Below are positions 36,171 to 46,389 of a DNA stretch of 64,000 nucleotides, one piece after another (position 1 is the first letter of the stretch; every line of letters begins with the position of its first letter). Origin of the DNA: Corylus avellana (taxonomy: Eukaryota; Streptophyta; Magnoliopsida; Fagales; Betulaceae); the NCBI RefSeq assembly GCF_901000735.1, contig NC_081543.1, forward strand, positions 34,344,590 through 34,408,589, given 5' to 3'. Made by a program: the position numbers and the translations under genes. The notes under the pieces are model-generated. The model searched no databases and was not told where the DNA came from. It worked only from the letters and a program-made list of their open reading frames with translations.

Positions 36171-36717
36171 TGGCTTCTTCCATTCTTAAGAAAGGTTTTT
36201 TTTTTCTTAATGAAATAGTAATTTTGCGTATTAAACGTACCCTCAATGAGAGTCCATCTATTTTTTTATTTATAATTTTAAAGGGTAAAATTATAATTTT
36301 ATAAAGGTTCTGTCCAAAAAATAAATAAAAGTCAATGAAATAAACAATTTTGTATAAAACTTTTATCATAATAATATTTAAGATAATTTATATATCACAA
36401 ATATCATTTTGATACAAATCTAATTCGGAAAAATCAATTCAGTAATTCTCCATAACAAAATACCCACACTTTAATACCCTTTTAATTAGCTGACCATGAA
36501 AATTGGAGGCGAAGTTGCTGGTACACGTGTACGGGATCTTCTTTCCCGGCGGGAAATGCGTTAGAGTCACGGGAGGGTCACATTACCCAGCGCTAGATCC
36601 CCCATGGCATACACGATGAGACACGTGGCCCCATCTCCTTGGTCGATCGAAGAATTTTGAGCCACTAATAAACAATATCAAGACCGCATCAACCTAGAAG
36701 GTATGGAATGCAAAACA
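36171..36717. other. Segment present in arm B only, upstream of STIG1a
   Basis: In arm A the flanking sequences are separated by only about 17 bases (13034-13050). The segment holds two G-boxes, CACGTG at 36524-36529 (in ACACGTGT) and 36622-36627 (in ACACGTGGC), 1.3-1.4 kb upstream of the STIG1a start. I found no terminal repeats or target duplication, so a deletion in arm A is as likely as an insertion in arm B. Confidence 0.7.
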
Positions 36718-37389
36718 CGGTTGACTCGCCGAATGCACACACATGCGCAGCGCGGCGTCCCCACCGAATTTGCACTCTCTCAAAGTCGTACATAGATCGC
36801 GTTGACTCCACCACCACCACACGATTAACCGATTAATTATTCCCATCGTGTTTGGTCTCACATTGAATCATTGATCATCATGTGATACGGTCCATATATT
36901 CTTCTCTCATAATATTTAAATATTATTTGACAATTTTTAGTCTTCCCCCGCACCCACTTTGCAAGAATTTTTTTTAAAAAATAATAATAATTTTTTAGTA
37001 AAAAAAAAAACTTTATTTAATTATAAATACAAAAGATATAAAAGGGTATTTAGAGAATATTGTGCAAGTGTTTGTATTTACAGCTCATTGTGTGATACAT
37101 ATTGGCATTAAGCTCCAACTTTGACAAATTTACTAGTCAACTATAGCATTTCAAAGAAAAAATCAATTTTTTTCTTTTTTCTTTTTATAATTATTTATGA
37201 TCCGAGCTTTGCCCCAAAATTACTGGAAAAATGATGGAGTTTCTGTAATTTTTAATTTGCATCTAATTAATGTAGGATACAATTGATTAACTCCATCATG
37301 AATTTATTCATGTTATATCTCTCATTCACTTGAAATCAGGTGCTTTAAAATTTCTTGATGGCACAAGATAATATGCAATTGTTTTGTGA

Positions 37390-38272
37390 GTGTTTTAAGC
37401 TTCTAAGCATAGCAAAATTTGGAAGAACATCTAGTATTTAAACGTCCTTGGAGTTGTAAAAGTTTTTATGTGGAAGGCCTGTAATAATTTACTGCCAAAC
37501 AAAGAAAATTTGTTTAAAAAAATGGTGGTGCAGGATCCTCTAAGTCCAATTTGCGGAATGGATGTGGAAAATATCTATCACATCTTACCTATCTTCTTGT
37601 GAAGTTTGGGGAGAGTGTCCTAGAAAAATTCAAAAATGCCCCATTGGAGGGGATTATTATTATTATTATTTTTTATTTTTTTCAAGTTGCAGGTGAGCTA
37701 TTGGGTAAACTAAAAAAGGGAGAGTTTGAGTCGATGGCCATTGGCCACAATTGCAAGAGGGATATGGCTACATACAAACAATATGATTTCTTATGGAGAG
37801 TTCAAACACTCATAATCAAATTGTCAAAAATGCAAGGGCAGCTGTGGAGGAGTTCTACGAGGAGGAACAACATAATAATAATAATAAGGAGATTCGACAG
37901 TCAGGCCGAGGTGTGCTATGTTGGATGGTTCACAACGTTATTTTGGAAGATGATACTTTGGAGATTGTACATGCACTACGAAATAAAGTGCAATCGTAGA
38001 GTAGGTATGTGAATTTGATAGACGAATATCAAAGCTCATTTTGTATAGTTTTCAATCCTGGTAAGTGAAACAATGATTCTAAGAGAGAAGCAAACATGGC
38101 TGCCCATCTACCGGCAAAAGAGGCTTTCCAACATGCAACAACTACAAGCTATGTAAAAAATTTGGATGGACAAATATCTTATGTTTCTTCATGATATTGT
38201 AATCTCCGAGAGTTGTATGATTTGATGTTTTATTAATGAAAGCCTGAGATTTCAATTCAAAAAAAAAAAAAA
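37390..38272 (+). mobile_element. 5'-truncated LINE (L1-type) ORF2 3' end, arm B
   Basis: zf-RVT-like stretch (VKVFMWKACNNLLP, PICGMDVENIYHI), then an RNase H-like stretch (REANMAAHLPAKEAFQ), a stop, a short 3' UTR and a poly(A) tail at 38259-38272. Frames are broken. Same insertion as 11551-12430. Confidence 0.8.
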
Positions 38273-39194
38273 TTATTAAGACATTAAATTTGATTTTGAT
38301 TTTGTGTGTTTAAGTATCATGGAAGACTAGGGGAAGAAAGCAAGACTATGAGACACCATATGACTTTATTATGAATAGTGTTAAAAATAGGACTATAATG
38401 TCCCTTTTATGCTCAAAAGTTATGTGGATTGAATTTGGGATGATCATTATTAATTGCTAAATTTCAATACTACTGCTAAATTAGAAAATAAAAATAAAGA
38501 TTTTGGGAAAAATATTTGGAGAAGAGAGAGAAAAAAGATAAGAAGAGTTTAAATGATTTGATTTTAGAGGCCTGTGACCATGGCAGAAAATGTTCGGTAA
38601 GACTACATTTTGATTGTATTAACTTAATTATGGTATATTATAATGGTGCGACAAAAAATACATTCCAGTGTAATATAACATAATTAAGTTAATACAATGT
38701 TTTTTTGTATTTTCAGGTATTTGGTGCTGTAGAAAATAATAGTCAACGAAAAATATTTTCGGTTTGACTGGAAAATGTCTCTTTAATTTCGGAAAAATAG
38801 TTTTTATTTTTAAAAACAGTAAACAATTTTTCGAGTTTGAGCATCCCCTCCTTAAATCGACAGACTCACGGGATGTTGCATAAACCGATAATACTATTTT
38901 CAAAACAAAACATGGCATTAAATTAACACTCACCCAAATTAACCAACATTTTTCCTACATTTTTCCTACATAATAAAGAAACATTTCTCCGTTTTTTTCT
39001 CTTCACCAACGTTTCTCAGGTTCAAATCGATCATTTCCTCCTTTACATTATTTATTTATTTATTATTATTTTTTATCAAATCCTCATTTACATTTGTTAA
39101 GGTTCCAATATCTGCTATTGCTTAGTGTTTTCATTCCTTGTATTTAAAAGCCTATATTGTTAGTTTTAGCTCTTTAATTTCTTAGATTGAATTT

Positions 39195-39525
39195 GTAGCA
39201 AGACTTGCTGATAACAGCTATGTAGATCAGGATTATAGTGAATAAACTCATACTGAAATGGATAATCAAATATAAAAAGCGGAATAAAGAGAGAAATTGG
39301 AGATAAAAATTTTACAGATGATTCGGTGTTAGATACTTACGTTCATCACTAGGGAAAAGCCCAAAGGGCTACATATTGTAGTTATTTTTTAATGATATTT
39401 TCAATACAAATTATCTCTATTTATAGGAAAAATATTATAGGTGAGTACCATACAAATAAGAGAACTAATTACAAATATTTGAATATCAATCATAACGATT
39501 TGACAATCAATCACAAGTATATGGA
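39195..39525 (-). mobile_element. LTR remnant (Copia-like), arm B copy
   Basis: Reverse complement of 10300-10640, including the CTATAAATAG box. Confidence 0.45.
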
Positions 39526-39623
39526 AATATATTTTAATATAAACCGCCCGCCTAATCCCTAACCGCCTTTATGTATATTATATTTATATATATAAAAATA
39601 CATGAAACGACGTCGTTTTTGTG

Positions 39624-39656
<33 letters not shown>

Positions 39657-40268
39657 GCTGTGGTATGTAGTAAAGTATTATCATATTACTATAAAAACAA
39701 TGTCGTTTTGGTTTTTTTGTAAAAAAAGTTTTAACTTTTTAATTTTTTTTTCTTTAAAAAACGGTTAGCGGTTATTAAAGTTATGTGGGGTTAACCGGCG
39801 GTTAGTGGAGGCAATTATTGGATTTTACTAACCATCTTTTCACCCCTACCCCCAAACTAAAGGCGGAAAATTCTATAAGCTTGAGTTTTCATATGGAAGC
39901 TTAAGTTTGAAAATAAGGTTTTTTTTGTTGTTGAGATGGTAGTGTTGGAGGTTGGAGACTAGATAGAGTTGGTGGCGGGCGAGGGCGGTGACTGGAGTTG
40001 GTGGCAGTCGGTGAAATTTATCGGAGGTGGGCCTTTAACAACAATAGGCCGAAAATTGGCAAAACAATGAGCCAAAATATGGCTATGGACCAAATATGAG
40101 CAAGACCAACTTACTTGTAAAAAAACAAATTTGGGGCCGAATATGGGCCTAGATCATCACAGACCAAAACACGAGCCCACATAGGCCAAATATGAGCAGA
40201 ACCAAATAAACTTGTCTGAACTTTTTGTTTCAAAAAAAAGGAGACGCATTTCATTTGAAAACCCGTTC

Positions 40269-40279
40269 CCTAACGGCTT
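40269..40279 (+). promoter_or_regulatory. Putative mitosis-specific (MSA) element upstream of DRP5A
   Basis: CCTAACGGCTT, 10 of 11 positions of YCYAACGGYYA, 70-80 bases before the ATG. A second AACGG core on the other strand lies just upstream (in ACCCGTTCCC). Identical in arm A. Confidence 0.5.
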
Positions 40280-40348
40280 GGTGAGCCAAATTCAAATTCG
40301 AAAGTTCCGCGTTCCTCATTCCTCATTCCCCCTCTCCCTCTCTCTCCA

Positions 40349-43300
40349 ATGGCGACCTCCAACGCCTTTCTCAGCACGCCCTCCAAGACCCCCTCCGACA
40401 AGTCCCGCAAACACCCCAACCCCGTCTCGGCCGAATCCTCGGCTCGCTCCGCTCGGTTCGAGGCCTACAACCGTCTCCAGGCGGCGGCGGTGGCCTTCGG
40501 GGAGAAGCTGCCGATCCCAGAGATCGTGGCCCTGGGTGGCCAATCCGACGGCAAGAGCTCTCTCCTCGAAGCCCTCCTTGGGTTCCGCTTCAATGTCCGC
40601 GAGGTCGAGATGGGCACCCGCCGCCCCCTCATTCTCCAGATGGTCCACGACCCCTCCGCCCTCGAACCCCGCTGCCGCTTTCAGGTTTTCTTTTCTCTGT
40701 GCTCTTCTTTCAAATGGATTGCTGGTTATTTTGGTAAAAATGGAAAGATAATGGAAATTGGATTAACGTATGCGGTTTATGTTGAAACAATTGGGTTCTA
40801 GTTTCCAGCAAGCGATATGAAATGAAATGTCGACTTTGGAGGCCGAGTGATTGTGTTAGTTTTAACTTTTAATTGAATACAGATCAGTGTTTTAGCAAGT
40901 TTCAAATATGCAGATTAGTATATTTTTTTGTCTTCCCCATTTTTTTTATGTTCAGAACTGGGATTAACATTTTAGGCTACCGTTTAAAAATGTCGGATTC
41001 ATAGATGTATAGCATGTATTCAGTACTTTATGTTACACTTCTGTTCCTTGTTGCTTGCCAAGAAACAGGAGGAAGTTGTGAATTACAAAGTTGTAAAATG
41101 AAATTACTTAATATGTTCAATTATTACGTTGAAACGGTGACTGATGAAAACAACCAATCTTCTTTGTAGAAACTGGGTGGATCAAGTTCAGTCTTTTATT
41201 TGTTTCTTGGGAATCAAACAGCAAGTAACGTGGGAATGAACATATTAGGGTTTGGATATTGAGAACTGAAAAACTTGTGGGTTCGTATGTTTTCTGGGTA
41301 TTAACTGACTTTTATTTTGGTCATATGGTAATGAATACATATGCAATCTTCTTGATGTGGTGGTTATTTTGCTGTGTTACTTGTGTTTTGCCTTCTCCCA
41401 ATGCTTTGATGTTTTGTTTACAAAAAGTACTGAGAGTTTAGCATTGAAAGCAGGAAGAGGATTCTGAAGAATATGGAAGTCCTGTTGTTTTGGCTTCTGC
41501 AATTGCAGATATTATAAAGTCCCGAACTGAGGCCCTTTTGAAGAAGACTAAAACAGCAGTTTCTTCTAAGCCAATTGTGATGCGAGCTGAATATGCACAT
41601 TGTCCTAATCTCACCATTATAGATACACCAGGCTTTGTTCTTAAGGTGACACTCTTCTACATGGGCAAATATATGTTTGAAATTATGATCTTATATTAAT
41701 TTTTTTTTTTCTTTTTTGGAACTTTCATTGGCAGGCAAAGAAAGGAGAACCAGATAATACCCCCGAAGAAATTCTTTCGATGGTGAAGTCATTGGCTAGT
41801 CCTCCCCATCGCATTTTGTTGTTCCTTCAACAGAGTAGCGTGGAGTGGTGCTCCTCACTTTGGTTAGATTCTATTCGCGAAATTGATCCTACATTCAGAC
41901 GGACAGTAATCGTTGTCTCCAAATTCGATAATCGGCTCAAGGTATGAACTTATGGATTTTGTTGAGTTGACCCCTGGTAATAAAATTTAAGCATACTAGA
42001 AAAGAGAATGTTGTAGATGGGTGGATACCTCCATCATTTAGATTCTCAATGCACAAAATTGTGCTTCCTCATGCTGTTGAAGTTTGTTTTTGCAAATGTA
42101 CAAATAACTAAAGAAACTTGTTTTCATAGTATGGCAGAAGTGAATGGTTTCTGTGGATGTCATTGTATTATTGTTTGAATACTAAATCTAAGATATCTAT
42201 GTATGCAGGAGTTCAGTGACAGGTGGGAAGTGGACCGATATTTGAGTGCAAGCGGTTACCTGGGAGATAACATACGCCCATTTTTTGTGGCCCTGCCAAA
42301 GGACCGGAACACCATTTCAAATGATGAGTTCCGCAGGCAAATATCTCAGGTGGACTCAGAAGTTCTACGTCATCTTCATGAGGGTGTCCAGGGTGGATTT
42401 GATGAGGAAAAGTTCAAGCCTTATATAGGCTTTGGCCATCTGAGAGATTATTTGGAGTCTGAGCTTCAGAAGAGATATAAAGAAGCTGCACCAGCAACTC
42501 TAGCTTTGCTTGAGCAGCGCTGCAGTGAAGTTATGGCTGATGTGGCCAGAATGGACTCTAAAATTCAGGCTACTTCTGATATTGCTCATCTTAGGAGATC
42601 TGCAATGCTGTATGCAGCTTCGATCAGCAATCATGTGGTGGGCAAAATTCACTCTTAAGATTTTTTTAAATTTAATTATGTGTTAAGTCATAAACTATTC
42701 ATGACATCTTTCATTTGGAGGACATAACCTGTTTTTTTATGTTAGATTCTCGTAATTCATAAATCTCCCTCATATTTCTGACAGTCCATGATTTCCTTGT
42801 GAGATTCTCTTATACAGTTATACTTTCATTGAACAAACATATGCTTTTATTCATAATGTGAATTCCTCAGGTCAAGTAGTTGAGACTAGATCGAAGTTTT
42901 TTGTTGAGTTAATTTGAATCCCCTCCCTTCTCAAGCAAAAAGAGGTGAATAGAAACCAGAAAAGTAATATCCTTAAACCTCCTATGAAAAGAAAAATAAA
43001 TATAAATTATTTATTAATCATCCCATGCCACTAGAAATATCACCCAATTACTTGTAGTTACTGTTACTTTCAGTAAAAAGTAATTCATGAAGTTATCATA
43101 TAAGATTCACCTTCCTTTTTACTCTTTTCTTTTTTTAATTCCAAGAAAGTAAGTTTTAGATATTTGATTAAAAATGTCATCTGTTCATGCCTATTGTAAA
43201 GGGAGCTTTGATTGATGGAGCAGCAGATCCTGCCCCAGAGCATTGGGGAAAAACAACAATGGAAGAGCAGTCAAAAAGTGGTCTGGGCGGTTGGCCTGGT

Positions 43301-45701
43301 GTTACTGCAGATATAAAGCCTCCCAATGCTAGTCTTCGGCTTTATGGAGGTGCTGCTTTTGAAAGAGTGATACATGAATTTCGCTGTGCTGCTTATTCCA
43401 TTGAATGCCCCCGAGTGTCAAGGGAGAAGGTATATATATATTCTAAGAGCAATTTACTTGGGATAATGGATTGAGATTGTCTGTGAACGGGTAAATTATT
43501 TAGTTTCCTGATAGGTGGCAAACATATTACTTGCACATGCTGGCCGAGGTGGGGGTAGAGGAGTAACAGAAGCGGCTGCAGAAATAGCCCGTGCTGCTGC
43601 CAAATCATGGCTGGCTCCTCTTCTTGACACTGCTTGTGATAGGCTTGCTTTTGTTTTGGGGAATCTCTATGATCTTGCACTAGAAAGAAATCACAGTCAT
43701 GACGCAGAATGTGAGAAGCTTTTTAACTCTTTGTTCACAATTCTTTTGCAGTTACTAGTTTATTTTACTTTATTGCCAACCCAAGAGTTGGGATTACAAC
43801 TTTAATATATTCAGTGTAGTTTCTCTCTCTCTCTCTCTCTCTCTCTTTTTAAGGTTACCTGAGAATGATTTTCTTTGAACTGTTTATTCTCTTTCAGCTT
43901 ATGATATTTTAGTTGGTAATGAGAATATGCATTAAAGCATGAGTAGTGTAATAACTCATGCTTGTGGGAGTTCAAGTTCACTGTAATCTGATGTCTGAGT
44001 ACGTCAACTAATTTTCTGGTGATCTATTTCTTACTATCTCTATGTCCAGATTCCAAGATAAGTTTAAGAAACCAACCTTCAATTACCAGAGAAAGGAACA
44101 AAGGTCCTTGAGGGGTCAAGAGCGTATATGGGCTTTGTGCCTTTTATGATTAATATATTTTTTATGCAACATTTTCCACTTCTGTAATTCTCTTTTCTTT
44201 TTCTAATTGTGGGTGTCGGTATGTTAATTTCATAGAATGGATCATTAAATCCATTGGACTTTGTTTGCTGTGCAGATGGGATGAAATCAGAAAAAATGGA
44301 TGATTATGTTGGTTTTCATGCTGCTTTAAGGCATGCTTACAATCGCTTTATTAAGGACCTTGCCAAACAATGCAAGCAACTAGTTCGGCACCACCTTGAT
44401 TCAGTTACAAGCCCATACTCGCAGGTCTGTTATGAGAATGATTTTCAAGGACGCCTTGGCTCAAGTGCAACCTCTTTTTGCAAGTTCAACCAGGCTTCAG
44501 TTGGTTCATTTTGTCTCGAGCTAACTGATGGGGGCCCAGCAGCCTGTGATGAAAATGTGAAGGATCAAGAGAACATACCTCCGGAAAAGAACGGACAGCA
44601 AACCACTCCAGGAAAAGGTGCAGAAGCTAGAGGAGCTCTTCGAGAAAGCCAAATGACTGTGCCTGAGACACCATCACCTGATCAGCCATGTGATGTAGTG
44701 TATCCTGGGGCCAAGAAAGAACTTGTAAATGGCATTGATGTTGGAGCGAGAAAACGGGTTTCAAGATTGACAGGCAATAGCAGAAATACTGATCACATAA
44801 GAGCTCAAGATGGTGGCGGTCTTTTATTTGGTGATAGTGGTTCAAGATCAGGCTCAGCCTATTCAGATATCTGTTCATCAGCTGCAAATCATTTTGCGCG
44901 GATTCGTGAAGTTCTTGTCGAGCGAAATGTAGCTTCAACTTTGAATTCTGGATTCTTAACTCCCTGGTGAGCTTGTTTATCTTTTCAACATTAACTTGCA
45001 TCTACAAAAGCATTTACATTTACAGAAACAACAGGATATGTTGTCCTTGTGACACTGCAAGCACCAGATAGTGGTCGGATTTGTGCATTGAGGGGCTTAG
45101 GAATTTACCATTACAGGTTTCACGAAAGTTGTTTTCTTTTGATTGTTGTAGGCTGTCAGGAAGCCGTAAGGCTTTTGGTTTGATTTGTTTGGTCAGCTTC
45201 TGTTATTTTGTACACATGTTTTCAGCAGTCACTACTTTGCTCAAACCATTTCTTAGCATAATCTGCGATTTTCAAATTGCAAGAATATCTCACGGATTCA
45301 CTTGACTGTTAGTTGAATAACATAGATTTCTACATTTTCTTTACAAGGAAACTTTTTGGTTTCTTTTAAAAGGGCCTTGACATTGTTCATTGCTCTATTA
45401 GTTGCAGACCTTAAATTAAGAAACCAAGCTATGAACTGTAGAGAATCATTTTTCGTTTACTTTAAAAGTAAGGAACTGGTTATAACAAGCTGTTATTTGT
45501 TCTGCTGTATGCAGCAGGGATAGGCTTGTGGTGGCACTTGGGTTGGATTTGTTTGCTGTGAACGATGAGAGATTCATGGACATGTTTGTTGCTCCAGGCG
45601 CCATTGATGTCCTACAGAACGAACGACAGTCTCTTCAGAAGCGTCAAAAGATACTTCAATCTTGCTTGAACGAGTTCAAAAATGTTGCTCGGGCCCTTTG
45701 A
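40349..45701 (+). CDS. DRP5A: Dynamin-related protein 5A, complete gene
   Basis: Large GTPase of the plant DRP5 clade; in Arabidopsis DRP5A acts in cytokinesis. Eight exons: 40349-40684, 41454-41645, 41735-41941, 42209-42637, 43202-43429, 43515-43710, 44276-44966 and 45515-45701. All introns are GT-AG, and the predicted 821 residues are close to the 817 I recall for Arabidopsis DRP5A. GTPase motifs: P-loop GGQSDGKS 63-70, G2 threonine in MGTRRP (T90), DTPG 169-172, SKFD 238-241. The dynamin middle region follows (EKVANILLAHAGRGGGRGV, LLDTACDRLAFVLGNL). Exon 7 encodes a low-complexity segment with ENIPPEKN, TTPGKG and ETPSPDQP, which contains proline-directed (CDK-like) sites. Near the C terminus come ARIREVLVERN and FVAPGAIDVLQNERQSLQKR, the GED-like end. 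The ATG is the first in frame after a CT-rich leader. The copy at 9469-4296 is probably its allele. Confidence 0.96.
43823..43846 (+). repeat. (CT)12 microsatellite in a DRP5A intron
   Basis: Counterpart of the (AG)17 run at 5965-5999; five units shorter. Confidence 0.95.
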
Positions 45702-45835
45702 TGGCAAATTGGCAATCCTATTACCAGAAATTCAGAGGTTTTTGCATCTAGTGAACATTCACACTTGTTATTTTCTAAGGCACTACTTATTGCATCATTA
45801 ACAGCCCGTTAATATTTGTAAAACAAACCTCTGGG

Positions 45836-46380
45836 TAGGGATGGCCAAGTCGTATTTGCGTGTTGGGTTTTGATTGTATTGAAACATAGGTATAAAATTA
45901 TAAGTCAATTTTAACTCGACCTATTTAACCAAACGAGTCATTTTCTTCAATTCTAAAGTTTCTAATTTAGGGTTTGTGGGTTATGTCAAAAATTGCTAGT
46001 CTTTATGTTGTGTGTTGAGTTTAGGTTATGTTAAGACATTCGTAATAAAATTATAAGAAATGATTGATGTTAATATTTTGTTCATATTATCTTACAGATT
46101 AACTATTAGATTTGTGGACTTATGTAGACTCTATATAAGTCAATTGTGGACCTCATAAATCTAACGCTTTATCTATTGAATGTGTAAGAGAATATAAGAA
46201 AAATATGGGCAAATTATTGACACCAATAATTTCTCTAAAACTATATAGGTTTAATTGAAACTTGGTTCATTTAATTAAACGGGACAAAGTCATTAATTCT
46301 AATTTGTTAATTTCTTGTTCGAATCATGTCATGTTTACAAATTATGTCAAAAATTGTCGATCTTAACCCTTGTCTTGTAC
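45836..46380. mobile_element. Eroded hAT-type MITE-like block downstream of DRP5A
   Basis: Starts TAGGGATGGCCAAG and contains GTGTTGGGTTTTGATTGTAT and TATGTCAAAAATTG motifs shared with the 60766-61085 element. The right end is unclear and no target-site duplication was found. Confidence 0.4.
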
Positions 46381-46389
46381 ATCCCCCTT

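Larger units (their letters stand above)
32567..45515 (+). repeat. Arm B of the 12.5-kb inverted repeat (start of contig 4)
   Basis: Reverse complement of 16620-4296. It is about 620 bases longer than arm A, mainly from a segment of about 545 bases (36171-36717) and one of about 110 bases (around 37070-37185). The DRP5A coding sequence continues without a break beyond the end of the similarity, so this contig carries the complete gene. Confidence 0.93.

Noticed and set aside
40212..40751. 179-residue ORF overlapping DRP5A exon 1 (and the partner at 9067-9606)
   Set aside because: Out-of-frame shadow of GC-rich exon 1; the DRP5A frame is the conserved one.
4296..45515. A true 12.5-kb inverted duplication or palindrome around DRP5A and STIG1
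   Set aside because: Both arms start at N gaps, differences look allelic, and two transposons with split target duplications demand a different contig order.
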